29,308 nt of DNA, from the NCBI GenBank assembly GCA_000226015.1, contig JH153326.1, positions 149,037-178,344 on the forward strand. Reading direction: 5' to 3'. Position numbers and translations under genes: made by a program. This document shows, in pieces, positions 1-10,839 of the stretch. Every line of letters begins with the position of its first letter. Within the stretch, counting starts at the first letter, position 1. This stretch comes from Mnemiopsis leidyi (Eukaryota; Ctenophora; Tentaculata; Lobata; Bolinopsidae). Below the pieces are notes generated by a model, which ran no database searches, was not told where the DNA came from, and saw only the letters and a list, made by a program, of their open reading frames with translations.

Positions 1-198
1 TTGGAAATCGAGCTGCATCCAGGCTCGCCCTGGTGGTAAATAATAGTTATAAACTTGTCGACCTGCACTATAAACTGTTGGAAATCCAGCTGCATCCAGG
101 CTCGCCCTGGTGGTAAATAATAGTTATAAACTTGTCGACCTGCACTATAAACTGTTGGAAATCCAGCTGCATCCAGGCTCGCCCTGGTGGTAAATAAT
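1..198. repeat. 77-bp tandem repeat, about 2.6 copies
   Basis: Copies begin at 1, 78 and 155 with TTGGAAATC and are almost identical; the last stops near 198. Each unit contains the GC-rich segment GGCTCGCCCTGG. The array runs off the left edge, so the true copy number is unknown. It would lie in an intron of VPS50, because the last exon seen (407-497) ends inside a codon. Confidence 0.93.
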
Positions 199-406
199 GT
201 AACAACTTTATAAACATTAGCTTATAGACAATAAGGTAAATAAAGTGAAGGTCTTGCTATAATTACAGTAAATCTTGTTGAGCTCTAAAATCCTATAACT
301 GTGAAATTGTTAAAATCTATACCTCTCCCTCTCCCTTAATAATAACTTTATAGACAAATAAGAAGCACAGTATATTGCCCTATCAAAAGAAAGAACCAAA
401 ACAAAC

Positions 407-3400
407 CTTCGTGAGTGCACTTTCTTGCAGAGCCGAAACCTTCTAGAAACACTTGACACAACTCATTGATACTCAGAGACCATATCATTTGGTACACCTG
501 ATGTGTTAAAATCACGTGTTTTGTGGGAAATATCACGTTTTTGAGAAATATTACGTGTTTTGTGGGAAGTACGGTCACGTGTTTTTTGGAAAATATCATG
601 TGTTTTGAGGGAATTATTACGTGGCAAAACCCCAGATGTGATAAATAGATTTTTCTAGATATTGGAAATCTTAAAAAAAGTCATAAAAATTACTAATGTA
701 TATTGTCAATATTTGCAATTTGAAAAGTATCAATGAAAAACTGATAACCTCAACAGGAATCGGAACAAATGTGCTGACGACAGATATCTTCTGTTGCATT
801 GCTTCCATTTCCTGACAAAGAACACTTAGAAAATTTAGGATTGAGAAATAAGTTATAGAAAAAAGTAGCCATACTAATCATGTTAACAGCCTTTGCAAGT
901 AGACCAAAAACACGACGCGGCTGCATTCCTTAAATTTCTATTTTTTCCAAATTAAATGAGTCAATAGAGAAAGCAATTCTCGAGGAGAAGTAAAAGATTC
1001 TAACCAATAAGAAGCTATGAAGCACTTTTTTCTATTTTCTCATTGGTCAAAATTTGTTACCACTCTCCAAAATGCCTTACTCTTTAATCTCTAAACACAT
1101 ATAAGACTTACCTGTAACATAACGTAAACATAAGAGTTAGGTTCGCTCATCAGTTCCTTGATCTCCCACTTAACGTTGCCCATCAACTGTAACACAGCAC
1201 CGTAGGACATTGCTTTAGCCGCCACCCCACTGTAAACAGCCTCCCTGAGTTCTCTTGATAGGGGCAGCGTCTGGGAGTGGAACCGGAGTCAGGAGAGGAG
1301 TTTAAGTTATAATTGGAGTCAAAACGTCATCGGTGACTCAATACTCGTCGTCATTGACGGATTTTTCTGACGGATTGAAACTTGACGACTCGTCAAGTTA
1401 CAGTCCCTCAGAAAAGTATAAAAGTTTTGTTAAACCTGGTTGTAGAACTGGTTGAGGAAGTTCAGTTTATCTCCAGGTATCTGATTATCCAGGTATTCCT
1501 TCCACAGATCGAACTGCGATGCCAAAAATACCAGAGATTCCGTAGCGATCAGTCGTTCCTTCAGTCCGAAAAGGTTCTGAAATTGTCCCGGTTACAGGCG
1601 ATTCTCACAAGTTCTGAAATTATGGTCATAATCGAAAATAAATGTTTAACTTAATTACGGGAGGCCTCATAAAAGCTCATGTCAGCTAATGCCTACTATC
1701 TATGGATATGACGATAAGATATGTCCACATATATCCTGCCTAGTCAATGTGGAACCATTTTTTGATATGTGATAGCCAGATGGCCAGATATGGCCAATCA
1801 ACATTGGAGAGCTATCACGTGTTAAAACGATTCGTGACCCCTCCACTACAAAATATCTATATATTATCTTATCAGAAATAAAAACCGAGTAAATACCTGA
1901 GCGTCGTGTAGATTGATGAGGTCTGATACTTGAGGCGGAGGGATGTTGATGCCGCTTGGTCGGGGCTCGTCACCTAGGATTATCGAACTTTGTATCTTTA
2001 GTAACAGCTGCGCTAATCTGAAGATGCTTGAGGGTTAGTTACAGAGATTTCGTTACTGTAAGTGAAAGAATAGAAAGAAAACGTAAAAATACGTCCCTGT
2101 TTTCAAGAGCTAAATCGTCAAAAAACAAAAACCAGACAAAAACGAGCACACAAACAGTTACGCTGCTACAAACAAAAAGACGAACATACAAAGAATAAAA
2201 AACAGGCAATAACACAAACAAACGAACAAACAAACGAACACAAAAACAGAAAACCCGCTAAAAACCTCGGATTGGAACTCTCCACATTAGTAGACCCGAA
2301 GAACATGTACACAGCGTACATGTAGTACTCGAACAACTGGGACATGGACAGCAACACGTCAAACGCTATAGGCTTCAGACTGTCCATCATCAACATGTAC
2401 TTTCCGATGTACCTGAATAGTTACCGGTTAGAAACTGTGTTACCCGTTAATTAGTGTTTGTTACTAAACAACATAATGGGTAACGAATTAACATTTACCA
2501 GAGAGTTAACATTTTCCGGAAAGTTAACATTTACCACAAATTTGGACTGGTAGCGGATGAAAATTTAGTCTTATAACAGTACTGATTTTGATGTTTTTGT
2601 CTCTGTAAGACAAAGAAACGCAGTTTTCTCTAAAGATGACACTCCTTAGTCTACAGAGACAAAACACATCAGAACATTTACCTTAACACGTTTAGAGTCG
2701 TGTTAGTCAGGATGGGGCCGTCTCTACTGGAGTTATGGAATGTTACCTTGCTTGTCATTTTCTTTCGCTTGTTTCCCTGTGAATTGGGGGAGTCTTTAAG
2801 GAGACTTTATACGAGTAATTGACTTTATTCGAGTTATACACTTTATTCGAGTAATAGACTTTATTCGAGCTGTATCATGAATACTCAAAATGAGCATCAG
2901 TTGTGGAACTGTTTCGAATACAAATGATGATTTAAATGAGTCATCTACATAAGAATTTTGAAAATTTGTTTCTTTGTAAATGCAATGTTTTGTGACGAGC
3001 TATAATTGTCAGAAGTTGTAGTTGATCTCAGTTCACCTTGTCATTTTCATTTGTACCATCCTCGACAAAATCTTGTTTCAATTCCTCATTAACATCAGAG
3101 TCTGAATCTTCCTGCGGTCAATAAGTTTCAAAATAGGAATTAAAGGGAGATTGGAATCGATGATTTGAACGAGCACTACATATGTGGTGATATTGATAAT
3201 GTGATGAGATTGATGGTCGTAAGATTCTTCGTTTTTGAACACTATTCAAACAATGATTATATCCACATTTCTAAACAATTGTTCGTATAATCCTAACCTG
3301 GAAATCAAAGAAACTCTCCTCCATGACATTTTCGTCAGAAAAGATAAAGGGAGACGAAGTTTTTTCAGAAAAGTAGCTCTTATCAATCTCGTTCAGCCTG

Positions 3401-6400
3401 TAAGTGTGGAATTATTTATCTAGACAAAGGAAAACTAAGCGTTTGTGAGTTCAGTACTAGCGCCATTCGCCAACTTCATTCTGCCAACACAAAAGCAAAA
3501 CAGCGACAAGTTAAAGGTGTGGACCTTGACTAAACTCACTTCTTTTTGGCGTTGTTTTTAGTGGCCATGAATCTAAACTCATTGAGTTGCAGGGTAGTAA
3601 AAGTAGGTTTAACAGGTAGTAGTTCCCATAGTTCCATGTTCAGAAACATGTAAAGTTCCTGAAATATGTAGACTTGTCACTTGTCAGGACTCAGGGGGTA
3701 AAATGTGAAATATCTTGAGTGAGATTATGTTCATAAATTTATCTCCAGTGTGCTGTAATGTAGGGGAAACATTGTCAGACAATGTTATAGAGAACCACGG
3801 AACACTAATTACTGAATGTAACTTTGTGGGTAGCCAGCTAAATCAGTCTACCTGCTATACAATTTTCTAAGCGTTCTTTAATTCCGCGAATTAGAACGAG
3901 ATTTGGGCTTAAATGCGCGCATAAGTACCATACGTGTAGCGCTTAGAAATCACAAATTTAGAAGAGGCGTGTTACATTCTGAAAAGGGAAACGGAGTAAA
4001 ATGCGACCGCCTCTCGCTCTGCATCATTGCCAGCATTGTTACGAACCGCCGGTTGCGGGGTTCAAATTTCCACTTAAGTTTAACAAAGAGATGTGGAAGA
4101 AACAATAACCTCGGTCCGAGAAGTGTGGTAACGTCTGAAGTACTGCACACTTTGCGCTCTGAGCGGTTCTCTTAAGAGGTCACATGGAATGTTGGGCGTT
4201 CCACAAAACTCCTGTCCTACCTGTAAGATAACTATTATAATATGACGGAGATATGTTTACGGCGGAGGACAAATAATATCCTTGATACAATCGAAGTAAC
4301 TTTTACTGTGTTTTGGTGCTTTTATGGACTATCTCTATCACCTTACGAGTCATAAAATTGCCACCCAAATATCAATTATAATATAAATGATATAGGTATT
4401 TTTACGGCATAAAATTATTTGCTTCACACGATCGGAGAAACTTTTATTGTCTTCTTTTTGTGTTTTAGTGGGCAAAATGAAGCACTGCACTAACGAATGT
4501 TAAGTTTAACCTGAATGAGTCTGTTAACAAGGTCGAGAACTTTGATAAAATCGTCGAACTGGAACTGAGATAGATCTTGCGAAGTGAGATAGGGATTAAC
4601 TTTGTTTTGGACGTCCTGCCATATCCTGGGAAGTGTATAACAGCTACTAATCTTGACATTAGTGACGTCAATATCATTTTACTATAGGGGTGAATTACTG
4701 CATTTGCTAATTATGTTTAATTTGGAGGTGGAGGAAACTGTGGTAGTCTGGATATTTAGGAATCTTAAACGATGAGCAACGCCAAAGATGATATATGTCG
4801 AAAAGCTAAAATGATATGTCAACATACAAATAAACCTCGCTAAACCAAGCTGAAGTTTCTGTTGAACATAATTCTTATCGAACTGAGATAACTTTTCATC
4901 GCAACTATTATTACTGTAGTGATAACTCAACATCTTTTGATAACTCGTCATTATCCCTGAAATAATGCAGAAGTCATATAAAATACAGGAGTTAGATTAA
5001 ACAGCTAAATTACTAACATCATTTTGCTAACAACTAGAATTAAAACCGCACTATGGGACACAAACACGCGATTTCACTACAAAAACACGTGCCGTCACTA
5101 CAAAAACACGTGATATCAGTACACAAACACGTGCCGTCACTACAACAACACGTGACGTCACTACAGCAACACGTGACGTCACTACAACAACACGTGCCGT
5201 CACTACAACAACACGTGACGTCACTACAACAACACGTGACGTCACTACAACAACACGTGATGTCACTACAGCAACACGTGACGTCACTACAGCAACACGT
5301 GACGTCACTACAGCAACACGTGACGTCACTAAAAAACACGTGACGTCACTACAAAAACACGTGACCTACCCCACAACGTTGTCAGTACATTGGAGAGACA
5401 CTCAATGTACAGTTCCGGAGGGACAAATCTACACAAGTCCTCGTACTGTATCTTCTGGTCAACTGACGTGTTACTCGCATACCTGAAACGTAACATTGTG
5501 TTACTGTCGTTACACTGGCGTTACTGTCGTAACAATGGCGTCTTGTTTTTGATTACACAGCTTACTAAACATAAACCTGTTCTGTAAAGTATAGCATGGA
5601 CTCAAGCTATGAGCTAGCTCAAAATGAAAACTTAGTTTTATGAGTTCACATTTTACAACGACATATTAAAATCTAAATAACCTGTAAACAGTCTCGTAGG
5701 TTCTGGAATGTATGGCGCTTGTGAAGTGCATGTGCAGCTGATCCATAGCACTTTGCAGTTTTCCTGAGCCGAGTTCAAGTCACGTGATTACTTACTTAGG
5801 TAGTAATAGCTGAATTTTTAATGAAGTTTGCGAGGATTGGTAAAACTTACAAATATTTTAAAACACAAACCCAGTAAGAGATACGCGGTTGTTATCTTGC
5901 TATAACGGTCATGGTCGAAGTTAATACACATCACAGAAAGTACCTCATCTAACTTCTCTTCTATCAAAACAGCTGTGTCTTTTAACTTGGAGTTCAAGTC
6001 CTGGCACATTTGATAATGTAAAAACAGGATTTGACTCGGTGTCTGAGCTGGGACTGGCTTAGTTGTGTTGCAGGATTTGACTCCTTCAAATATTTGAAAT
6101 AGCTTGAGAATGCAACTAATAAGAAACTTGTGAAAACTTATAAAAAGTGAGTAAGCAGGTAATTATACTTTTATATCAGAAACTGACATGTATACACGTG
6201 TACTGACGGTAAGTAACTGACCTGTATACACGTGTACTGACGGTAAGTAACTGACCTGTATACACGTGTACTGACGGTAAGTAACTGACCTGTATGCACG
6301 TGTACTGACGGTAAGTAACTGACCTGTATGCACGTGTACTGACGGTAAGTAACTGACCTGTATGCACGTGTACTGACGGTAAGTAACTGACCTGTATGCA

Positions 6401-9040
6401 CGTGTACTGACGGTAAGTAACTGCAGCATGTTGGCAGTCTCTACACAACTGTATTGCACCAGGAAAGTCTTCCTTATCTATAAGTTCTCTTAATCTCTCG
6501 TCAGTTTTATGTAGGATCTTTATTGTCCTGTAGAGAAAATGTTCCTATCATTGAGGTAAGTAACATATTGAGTAATATAAAGCAAGGATAAAGCAAGGAC
6601 TGGTTAACTACATTGTGTCCTAGCAAACTGGTACAGGGTTGTAGATAATGAACTAATTATATGGTATGGATTCGACATGTCGTATTTATTTAACTATATA
6701 TTTATTTAGCTATATTATTTAGCTAGATCTCACTTGAGAGTGTTAAGAAGGGCTATCAGTCTTTGTCGTTGAGAATAATATCCAAGTAATGTTATAGCAC
6801 CGTCAGTCAATCCTAATTTAGCTTGTTTTACCGAACTGAAATACTATCTGTCATAATCTTACGCTATAAAGTGGGTTTAATAATCATTACAGAACTTAAA
6901 CTACTCAAGAAAGTATTTTAGTAAGCAAGAAATAAGTATCGGAGTATCAGACGACAAAGGCCAAGTTATCATGGAAGCCGTAAGAAAGACGGAATTTTAT
7001 TCTTAAGTAATTCCAAGATTCCAGTTCAATTATAATCTGATATCAACAATCCAGTTAAAATCACAATCTGATATCAACAATAATTGCAAAGATATTTTAT
7101 ATTATCAAAGACCTATAATCTGGTATCAACAATAACTGCAAAGATATTTTATATTATCAAAGACCTACAATCTGATATCGACAGTGACTGCAAATGTTTT
7201 CTGAAGATCCTGCTCTAACTCTATCACTCGGTCGAGTTCTGTGTTAAACTCTTCTTTCTTGTTGAGAAGCTCGTCCGTCAGCTTCCTCCCCACCTAGTAT
7301 TAAGTATTTCAGTTTACATTGTTCTGCGCATACAACATTGTACATACAACATTGTACATACAACATTGTACATACAACATTGTACATACAACATTGTACA
7401 ACATACAACATTGTACATACAACATTGTACATACAACATTGTACATACAACATTGTACATACAACATTGTACATACAACATTGTACATACAACATTGTAC
7501 ATACAACATTGTACATACAACATTGTACATACAACATTGTACATACAACATTGTACATACAACATTGTACATACAACATTGTACATACAACATTGTACAT
7601 ACAACATTGTACATACAACATTGTACATACAACATTGTACATACTACATTGTACATACAACATTGTACATACTACATTGTACATACAATATTTTACATAC
7701 CACATTGTACATACAACATTATTATGTATTGATGTGTTGCAAAATTTGAAGTTTCATTCATCCATTCATTCATGACATGTAGTAATTTTGGCACTATTTA
7801 TCAAACCCGAAATAGGTTTAGTAAAAGTAGATCTGTTCATCTAAACTGTTCTGATTGATTGATTGATTAAACAGGAGCATATGTTTTGCAGATGAGCTGC
7901 GCGAGTTTGATACCGATTATTAAACAACGGTATTTTCAAGCAAGGGAGGTTGCTAACATCCTCACATTGACCTGTATATATATAAACTGCTTATTTTGCA
8001 TGCATACTAATCTGTTCTCTATCTTTACTCTTGATCTAGAAAAATTTTACTATTACGGCAGGCTGCGTTCTGTGCGAAATTACAAAGGTGTCAGAAAATG
8101 AGACGTGCCCGATAAAATTTTAGAATGTAACAACAAATTGATTGTTTATTTCTCAGGTATCTTTTTGTCATTGGCAAAGAATCGTGCAGAAAAAATAACA
8201 TCTGTACCCAGACTTTTACAGTTATACGGAAGGGGCTCCTGGAAGGTTCTAGATCTTTTAACGGAGACCCTCCTCATTTAATCCTCAATTATTTGGCTGA
8301 GTAAATCGAGGAAGATTGCATAGGCAAATGCCCTTAGCGCACTCCTCTAGGATTGGCAGATCTGTAGTTCTGTAGTCTCAGATAACAACTTACAAAGTAG
8401 TGCTGTAGTCTCATCTGTCTTCGCTTTTCCTCCAGAGCAATCAAGTCTGTTTCATTTTCAGGAAGCTCCTGTGACACAGAACAACATGAAGGGAATTATT
8501 TTTCATAAACTTTTTGTCTTCCTGACATTTATTAGTTGCTGTAAGTTTTTTAGCAAATTGATGGCAAACGATAAAAAAGTTTTAAAAGATGTGAGACCCT
8601 TCACAGCATATTTTTTCTATATTTTTAACAAATACATACAGTCCCCACCTGCAAAAGCTTGAAACTAGGATCAATGTCTCCAGTGAAAAGAATCTTGTCG
8701 ATTCCTTTCATTACTTGTTCACGCTCTTCTGGGTCATCTTTGTGGTCTTCCCAATCTTTCTGAATGGCAAAGGATTGACAACTTGATTCAATCAGTTCTA
8801 AGTATTCTTTCAGACTTTAGACATCATTAACTGGGCAGGTACCTAGTCAATTTGATATCATAATTAATCAAACGTTTCTTTGTACTTTATCAAAAATGAC
8901 ACATGGTCATGGTAAATACCTGTTAAAGTAAGTCTTACCTTTGTACTAATGTTTTTTTCATCAAGGAGGATAGGTTCATCCTCGATGGAATCTATTGATC
9001 TCTGCTGATGAGTATGAATTAGTGATCTTATCTTGTCCAT
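407..9040 (-). CDS. VPS50: VPS50/syndetin (CCDC132), EARP tethering complex subunit, 22 coding exons, 3' end outside window
   Basis: Syndetin replaces VPS54 in the EARP complex, which tethers vesicles at recycling endosomes. Exons, in transcript order: 8939-9040, 8649-8759, 8394-8468, 7169-7293, 6734-6835, 6392-6527, 5871-6000, 5682-5763, 5370-5482, 4836-4956, 4511-4625, 4110-4220, 3540-3658, 3298-3397, 3037-3111, 2682-2776, 2266-2412, 1897-2017, 1436-1576, 1112-1270, 749-811, 407-497. All have GT-AG borders and the phases join without a break, giving 811 codons plus one base. The start ATG opens with MDKIRSL. Landmarks shared with animal VPS50: DFPGAIQLC, a DQLHMHF helix, [13 protein letters not shown], an acidic [11 protein letters not shown] linker, [30 protein letters not shown] and [10 protein letters not shown]. 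About 110 C-terminal residues are expected beyond position 1. The exon-2 acceptor was chosen among three AGs by its pyrimidine tract. Confidence 0.93.
500..625. repeat. Degenerate tandem repeat in a VPS50 intron
   Basis: Five or so imperfect copies of a unit near 25 bp, of the form ATCACGTGTTTTGTGGGAA, lie just upstream (transcript sense) of the acceptor of exon 407-497. Copies differ by substitutions and small gaps. Confidence 0.7.
2196..2250. repeat. AAAC/GAAC simple repeat
   Basis: Runs of AAACAAACGAAC tetranucleotides in the VPS50 intron directly downstream of the donor of exon 2266-2412. They keep reading frames open by chance. Confidence 0.7.
2488..2540. repeat. Three copies of a TTAACATTTACC-like unit
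   Basis: Units of about 20 bp in the intron following VPS50 exon 2682-2776. On the transcript strand two copies read GGTAAATGTTAA, and the donor of that exon reads G|GTAAATGTT, so the copies match the native 5' splice site over about ten bases. Short enough that chance cannot be excluded. Confidence 0.55.
2798..2872. repeat. Short tandem repeat, four copies of a GACTTTATTCGAGTAAT-like unit
   Basis: Units of about 18 bp, diverged by a few bases each, lie immediately upstream (transcript sense) of the acceptor of VPS50 exon 2682-2776. Confidence 0.75.
5064..5368. repeat. 21-bp minisatellite, about 14 copies
   Basis: Unit close to CTACAACAACACGTGACGTCA (written from the plus strand; internal variants ACAAAA, ACAGCA and CCGTCA). 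The embedded ACGTGACGTCA is near-palindromic and resembles E-box and CRE sequences, but only because of the repeat. The array begins a few bases past the donor of VPS50 exon 5370-5482. Because 21 is divisible by three, several reading frames stay open; these are not genes. Confidence 0.95.
6187..6420. repeat. 34-bp minisatellite, seven copies, containing an exon end and its splice donor
   Basis: Seven units spaced 34 bp, starting near 6187, 6221, 6255, 6289, 6323, 6357 and 6391. The rightmost unit contains the last codons (YRQYTCIQ) and donor GTCAGT of VPS50 exon 6392-6527. The other six lie downstream in the intron and repeat both the exon tail and the GTCAGT donor. Units 1-3 have TATACACG and units 4-7 TATGCACG, so two sub-families expanded in order. 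Confidence 0.95.
7033..7194. repeat. 52-bp tandem repeat copying the end of a VPS50 exon
   Basis: Copies start at about 7065 and 7117, with a partial copy at 7033; the native version begins at 7169, the last base of exon 7169-7293. On the transcript strand each copy has TTTGCA, a TATTGTTGATA block, then CAGATT at the donor position. The middle copy has AT in place of the donor GT; the farther copy keeps GT without a good +3 to +6. Confidence 0.8.
7326..7716. repeat. 14-bp satellite (CATACAACATTGTA), about 27 copies
   Basis: A nearly perfect head-to-tail array, with one 3-bp slip near 7398 and decaying copies from about 7640. The unit contains ACAACATTGT, which is almost its own reverse complement, so single strands can fold. 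It sits in the intron between VPS50 exons 7169-7293 and 8394-8468. Fourteen is not divisible by three, yet no stop codon arises in any frame, giving long repetitive open frames on both strands that are not genes. Confidence 0.97.
8190..8357 (-). mobile_element. 5'-truncated tRNA-derived SINE copy
   Basis: Matches the body of the SINE at 10290-10697 from CTGTACCCAG to CTCTAGGATTGGC, with scattered substitutions (for example GGCTCCTGG against GGCTTCTGG). It stops just inside the acceptor-stem end of the tRNA-like head, so both pol III boxes are missing. It carries AATCCTC where the other copy has a 124-bp insertion, so it shows the empty site. It lies in a VPS50 intron. Confidence 0.88.
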
Positions 9041-9690
9041 GGTGATCTGATTTCAAAGATCAAATTGTAGTGTACCTCTACTCCATTTTAGGTTTAAGTG
9101 TACCCGTATTTGGTAATGTGCCTTGGTCTGTGTCACTCACATTTGGCTACACATGGCTACACTGTGAAATTTGGTCTGAATTGATAAAAATTGTTTTAAC
9201 CCAGAAGGTTAAATCTCTATGTTAATATAATTTGCAAACCTTCCCAATGTCACAAGACTTGCATCAGGCTTAGGATCTTAAAGAATCAGGAAGAATACAT
9301 TTCAATAGGTGTTGCTGAGTAAAAGCAATTGCAATTATTGGTTGAGGCTATGCCAAAAGGATCATGACCTATGCAAGTGTAAAATAAGTCCTGAGACTGA
9401 TAGAAAAGAAGACCTGCACTTAACCTGTTGAGAAACCAGGAAACTTTTCCCTTCTCTCAGCAACAGGAGCTATCAGATCATCATCACAAGCATCATCTTT
9501 GACTTCCTCCTAGCTTCGCTCAAAGTGGGAAAAATGGCTCTCCTTTAAGCTGTAAGACTGTAAAGCCTGGATCACCGGCTAAAAACAAATATTGACCGCA
9601 ATGAAAGGAAATTTTGGAGCCATGCTAAGTCATCATTGGCCACATTCTTAACAACGTAATTAATAAACACGACAAAAACTTCATCCAACC
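9041..9690. other. Upstream region of VPS50, no other gene seen
   Basis: CAGATCACC precedes the VPS50 ATG, a tolerable Kozak context. The transcription start should lie in the next few hundred bases, but I see no TATA box or other element that I can defend. No coding exon was recognised up to about 9700. Confidence 0.4.
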
Positions 9691-9699
9691 ACTGATATC

Positions 9700-10075
9700 A
9701 GCGACAAAAATGATCACCTTGCCATTAAAAGCAGAGACATGTCCCTGCTAAACACCACTAGAGCATACATTATTGGTCCTAAACCCTGCAGCCGGACAAC
9801 CTAACTGGATAGGATTTAATTATATTCAAAAACAAAACAGATTTTATTACAGAGAACTACAATCTGTCTGTTGTCCACTGCATAGTTTACAAATGTGGAC
9901 AAAGGCTCTATAAAGAGCAAGCATCTTACTACTTATACAGGAACTTCTAGCTGATCAAACATTCAACGAACACAAAGCCCTCTCCAAATCCCATTCAAAC
10001 AGTACACTGCTCAATAAACTTCACGACAGCGGGAATTCAGTGTACATGAGCCATCTAAAAAACAAAAAAATGTAT
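9700..10075 (+). pseudogene. Decayed Penelope-like retroelement fragment (GIY-YIG endonuclease end)
   Basis: From about 9835 one plus-strand frame reads VVHCIVYKCGQRLYKEQ and, after a frame change, another reads QTFNEHKALSKSHSNS near 9955-10000. Together they recall the C-terminal GIY-YIG nuclease of Penelope-like elements: a Cys-rich VVYCI-C--CG stretch, the Y-GETGR signature (here degraded) and F-EH. Stops and frame changes interrupt it. Upstream bases to 9700 may belong to the same element but show no clear motif. The assignment rests on remembered family patterns, so it is tentative. Confidence 0.4.
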
Positions 10076-10400
10076 TCGGGGTCTCCACGGTAACGAAAAA
10101 AGCAGACAATCTATAAACATTCGGTCCACAAAACTAACTCTAATCCTGCCTGGGACCTCAGTCTTTGTTTCTTTGAGTAGAGAGAGCCAGGCAGCACACA
10201 GTAACTCTAATCTAGTAAGCATTCGGTACACAACCACTTTATCTAAACTAGACAACAGGGGCTACTCAAGTGGGTATGTGGGTACTGAGATGTATTAGTA
10301 TTTGTATTTGTATTTGTTACACCTGTACCCAGGCTTTTACAGTTATACTGAAGGGGCTTCTGGAAGATTCTAGATCTTTTAATGGAGACCCTCCTCATTT

Positions 10401-10524
10401 GTAGGTCGATAACCTACTGTCCCGGCCATCACGCGCACTCACGCATTTCTGGCCTGCCGACGAAATTCTAGACGGAGAAGAAATTCTAGACGCGAAGAAA
10501 TTCTAGACGCGCATCGCCCGTTGA
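10401..10524. mobile_element. Small non-autonomous transposon nested in the SINE, 10-bp target duplication
   Basis: CTCCTCATTT occurs at 10391-10400 and again at 10525-10534, flanking 124 bp absent from the other SINE copy. The plus-strand left end, GTAGGTCGATAACCTAC, is a hairpin with a 6-bp stem. The interior has three tandem GAAATTCTAGACG units and a GC-rich block. A related copy lies at 11575-11669. A 10-bp duplication would fit a Mutator-like element; no transposase is present, so the superfamily stays open. Confidence 0.8.
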
Positions 10525-10618
10525 CTCCTCATTTAACCCCCAATCACGGTTAACAGGCCATTCGGCTGAGTCAACGGAAGAAGATTGCATAGGCAAATGC
10601 CCTTAGCGCACTCCTCTA

Positions 10619-10695
10619 GGATTGGCGGAACTTGGAATCGAACCCCCGATCTTCTTCGTAGAAAGTTGGGGTAGATACCACTACACCACCAACCC
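10619..10695 (-). ncRNA. tRNA-like head of the SINE (pol III promoter)
   Basis: Read on the minus strand, GGGTTGG and CCAATCC could form an acceptor stem. TGGTGTAGTGG fits the A box and GGTTCGATTCC the B box. The T stem does not pair well and no convincing anticodon loop appears, so this is a SINE promoter rather than a working tRNA gene. Confidence 0.75.
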
Positions 10696-10839
10696 ATGTA
10701 CCCACGGAATCTGGAACCTGGTACCAATTACCATTAACTTTTATTCAAGAATAAAACAAAATTTCGAGAATAAAAGAAAATTTTATTCAATATCATTTAT
10801 AGCAACAAAATTTAAAGAATTAATGAATACCTGAAATTA

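Larger units (their letters stand above)
10290..10697 (-). mobile_element. Full-length tRNA-derived SINE (carrying a nested insertion)
   Basis: On the minus strand the order is tRNA-like head (10619-10695), an unrelated body, and a 3' tail of ATTTGTATTTG repeats (10290-10318). The body from CTCCTCTAGGATTGG to CTGTACCCAGGCTTTTACAG is shared with the truncated copy at 8190-8357, so the family has at least two members here. A 124-bp element interrupts it at 10401-10524. Confidence 0.88.

Noticed and set aside
1382-1654. 90-codon plus-strand frame
   Set aside because: Antisense of VPS50 exon 1436-1576, which has clear splice sites and homology on the minus strand.
5040-5343. Open frames of 90-99 codons on both strands
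   Set aside because: Produced by the 21-bp minisatellite, whose period is divisible by three.
6187-6420. CRISPR-like array
   Set aside because: Units are contiguous with no unique spacers, and the context is a eukaryotic intron.
6163-6459. Overlapping frames of 76-98 codons on the minus strand
   Set aside because: Read through the 34-bp repeat; only the codons from the rightmost unit belong to the VPS50 exon 6392-6527.
7244-7775. Several long repetitive open frames on both strands
   Set aside because: They are translations of the 14-bp satellite in all frames ([13 protein letters not shown]-type repeats) inside a VPS50 intron.
10401-10524. Helitron (TC start and terminal hairpin on the minus strand)
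   Set aside because: A clear 10-bp target duplication and the lack of a CTRR end argue against a Helitron.
10619-10695. Functional tRNA gene
   Set aside because: A and B boxes are good, but the T stem and anticodon arm do not fold well and the sequence continues into a SINE body with an ATTTGT tail.
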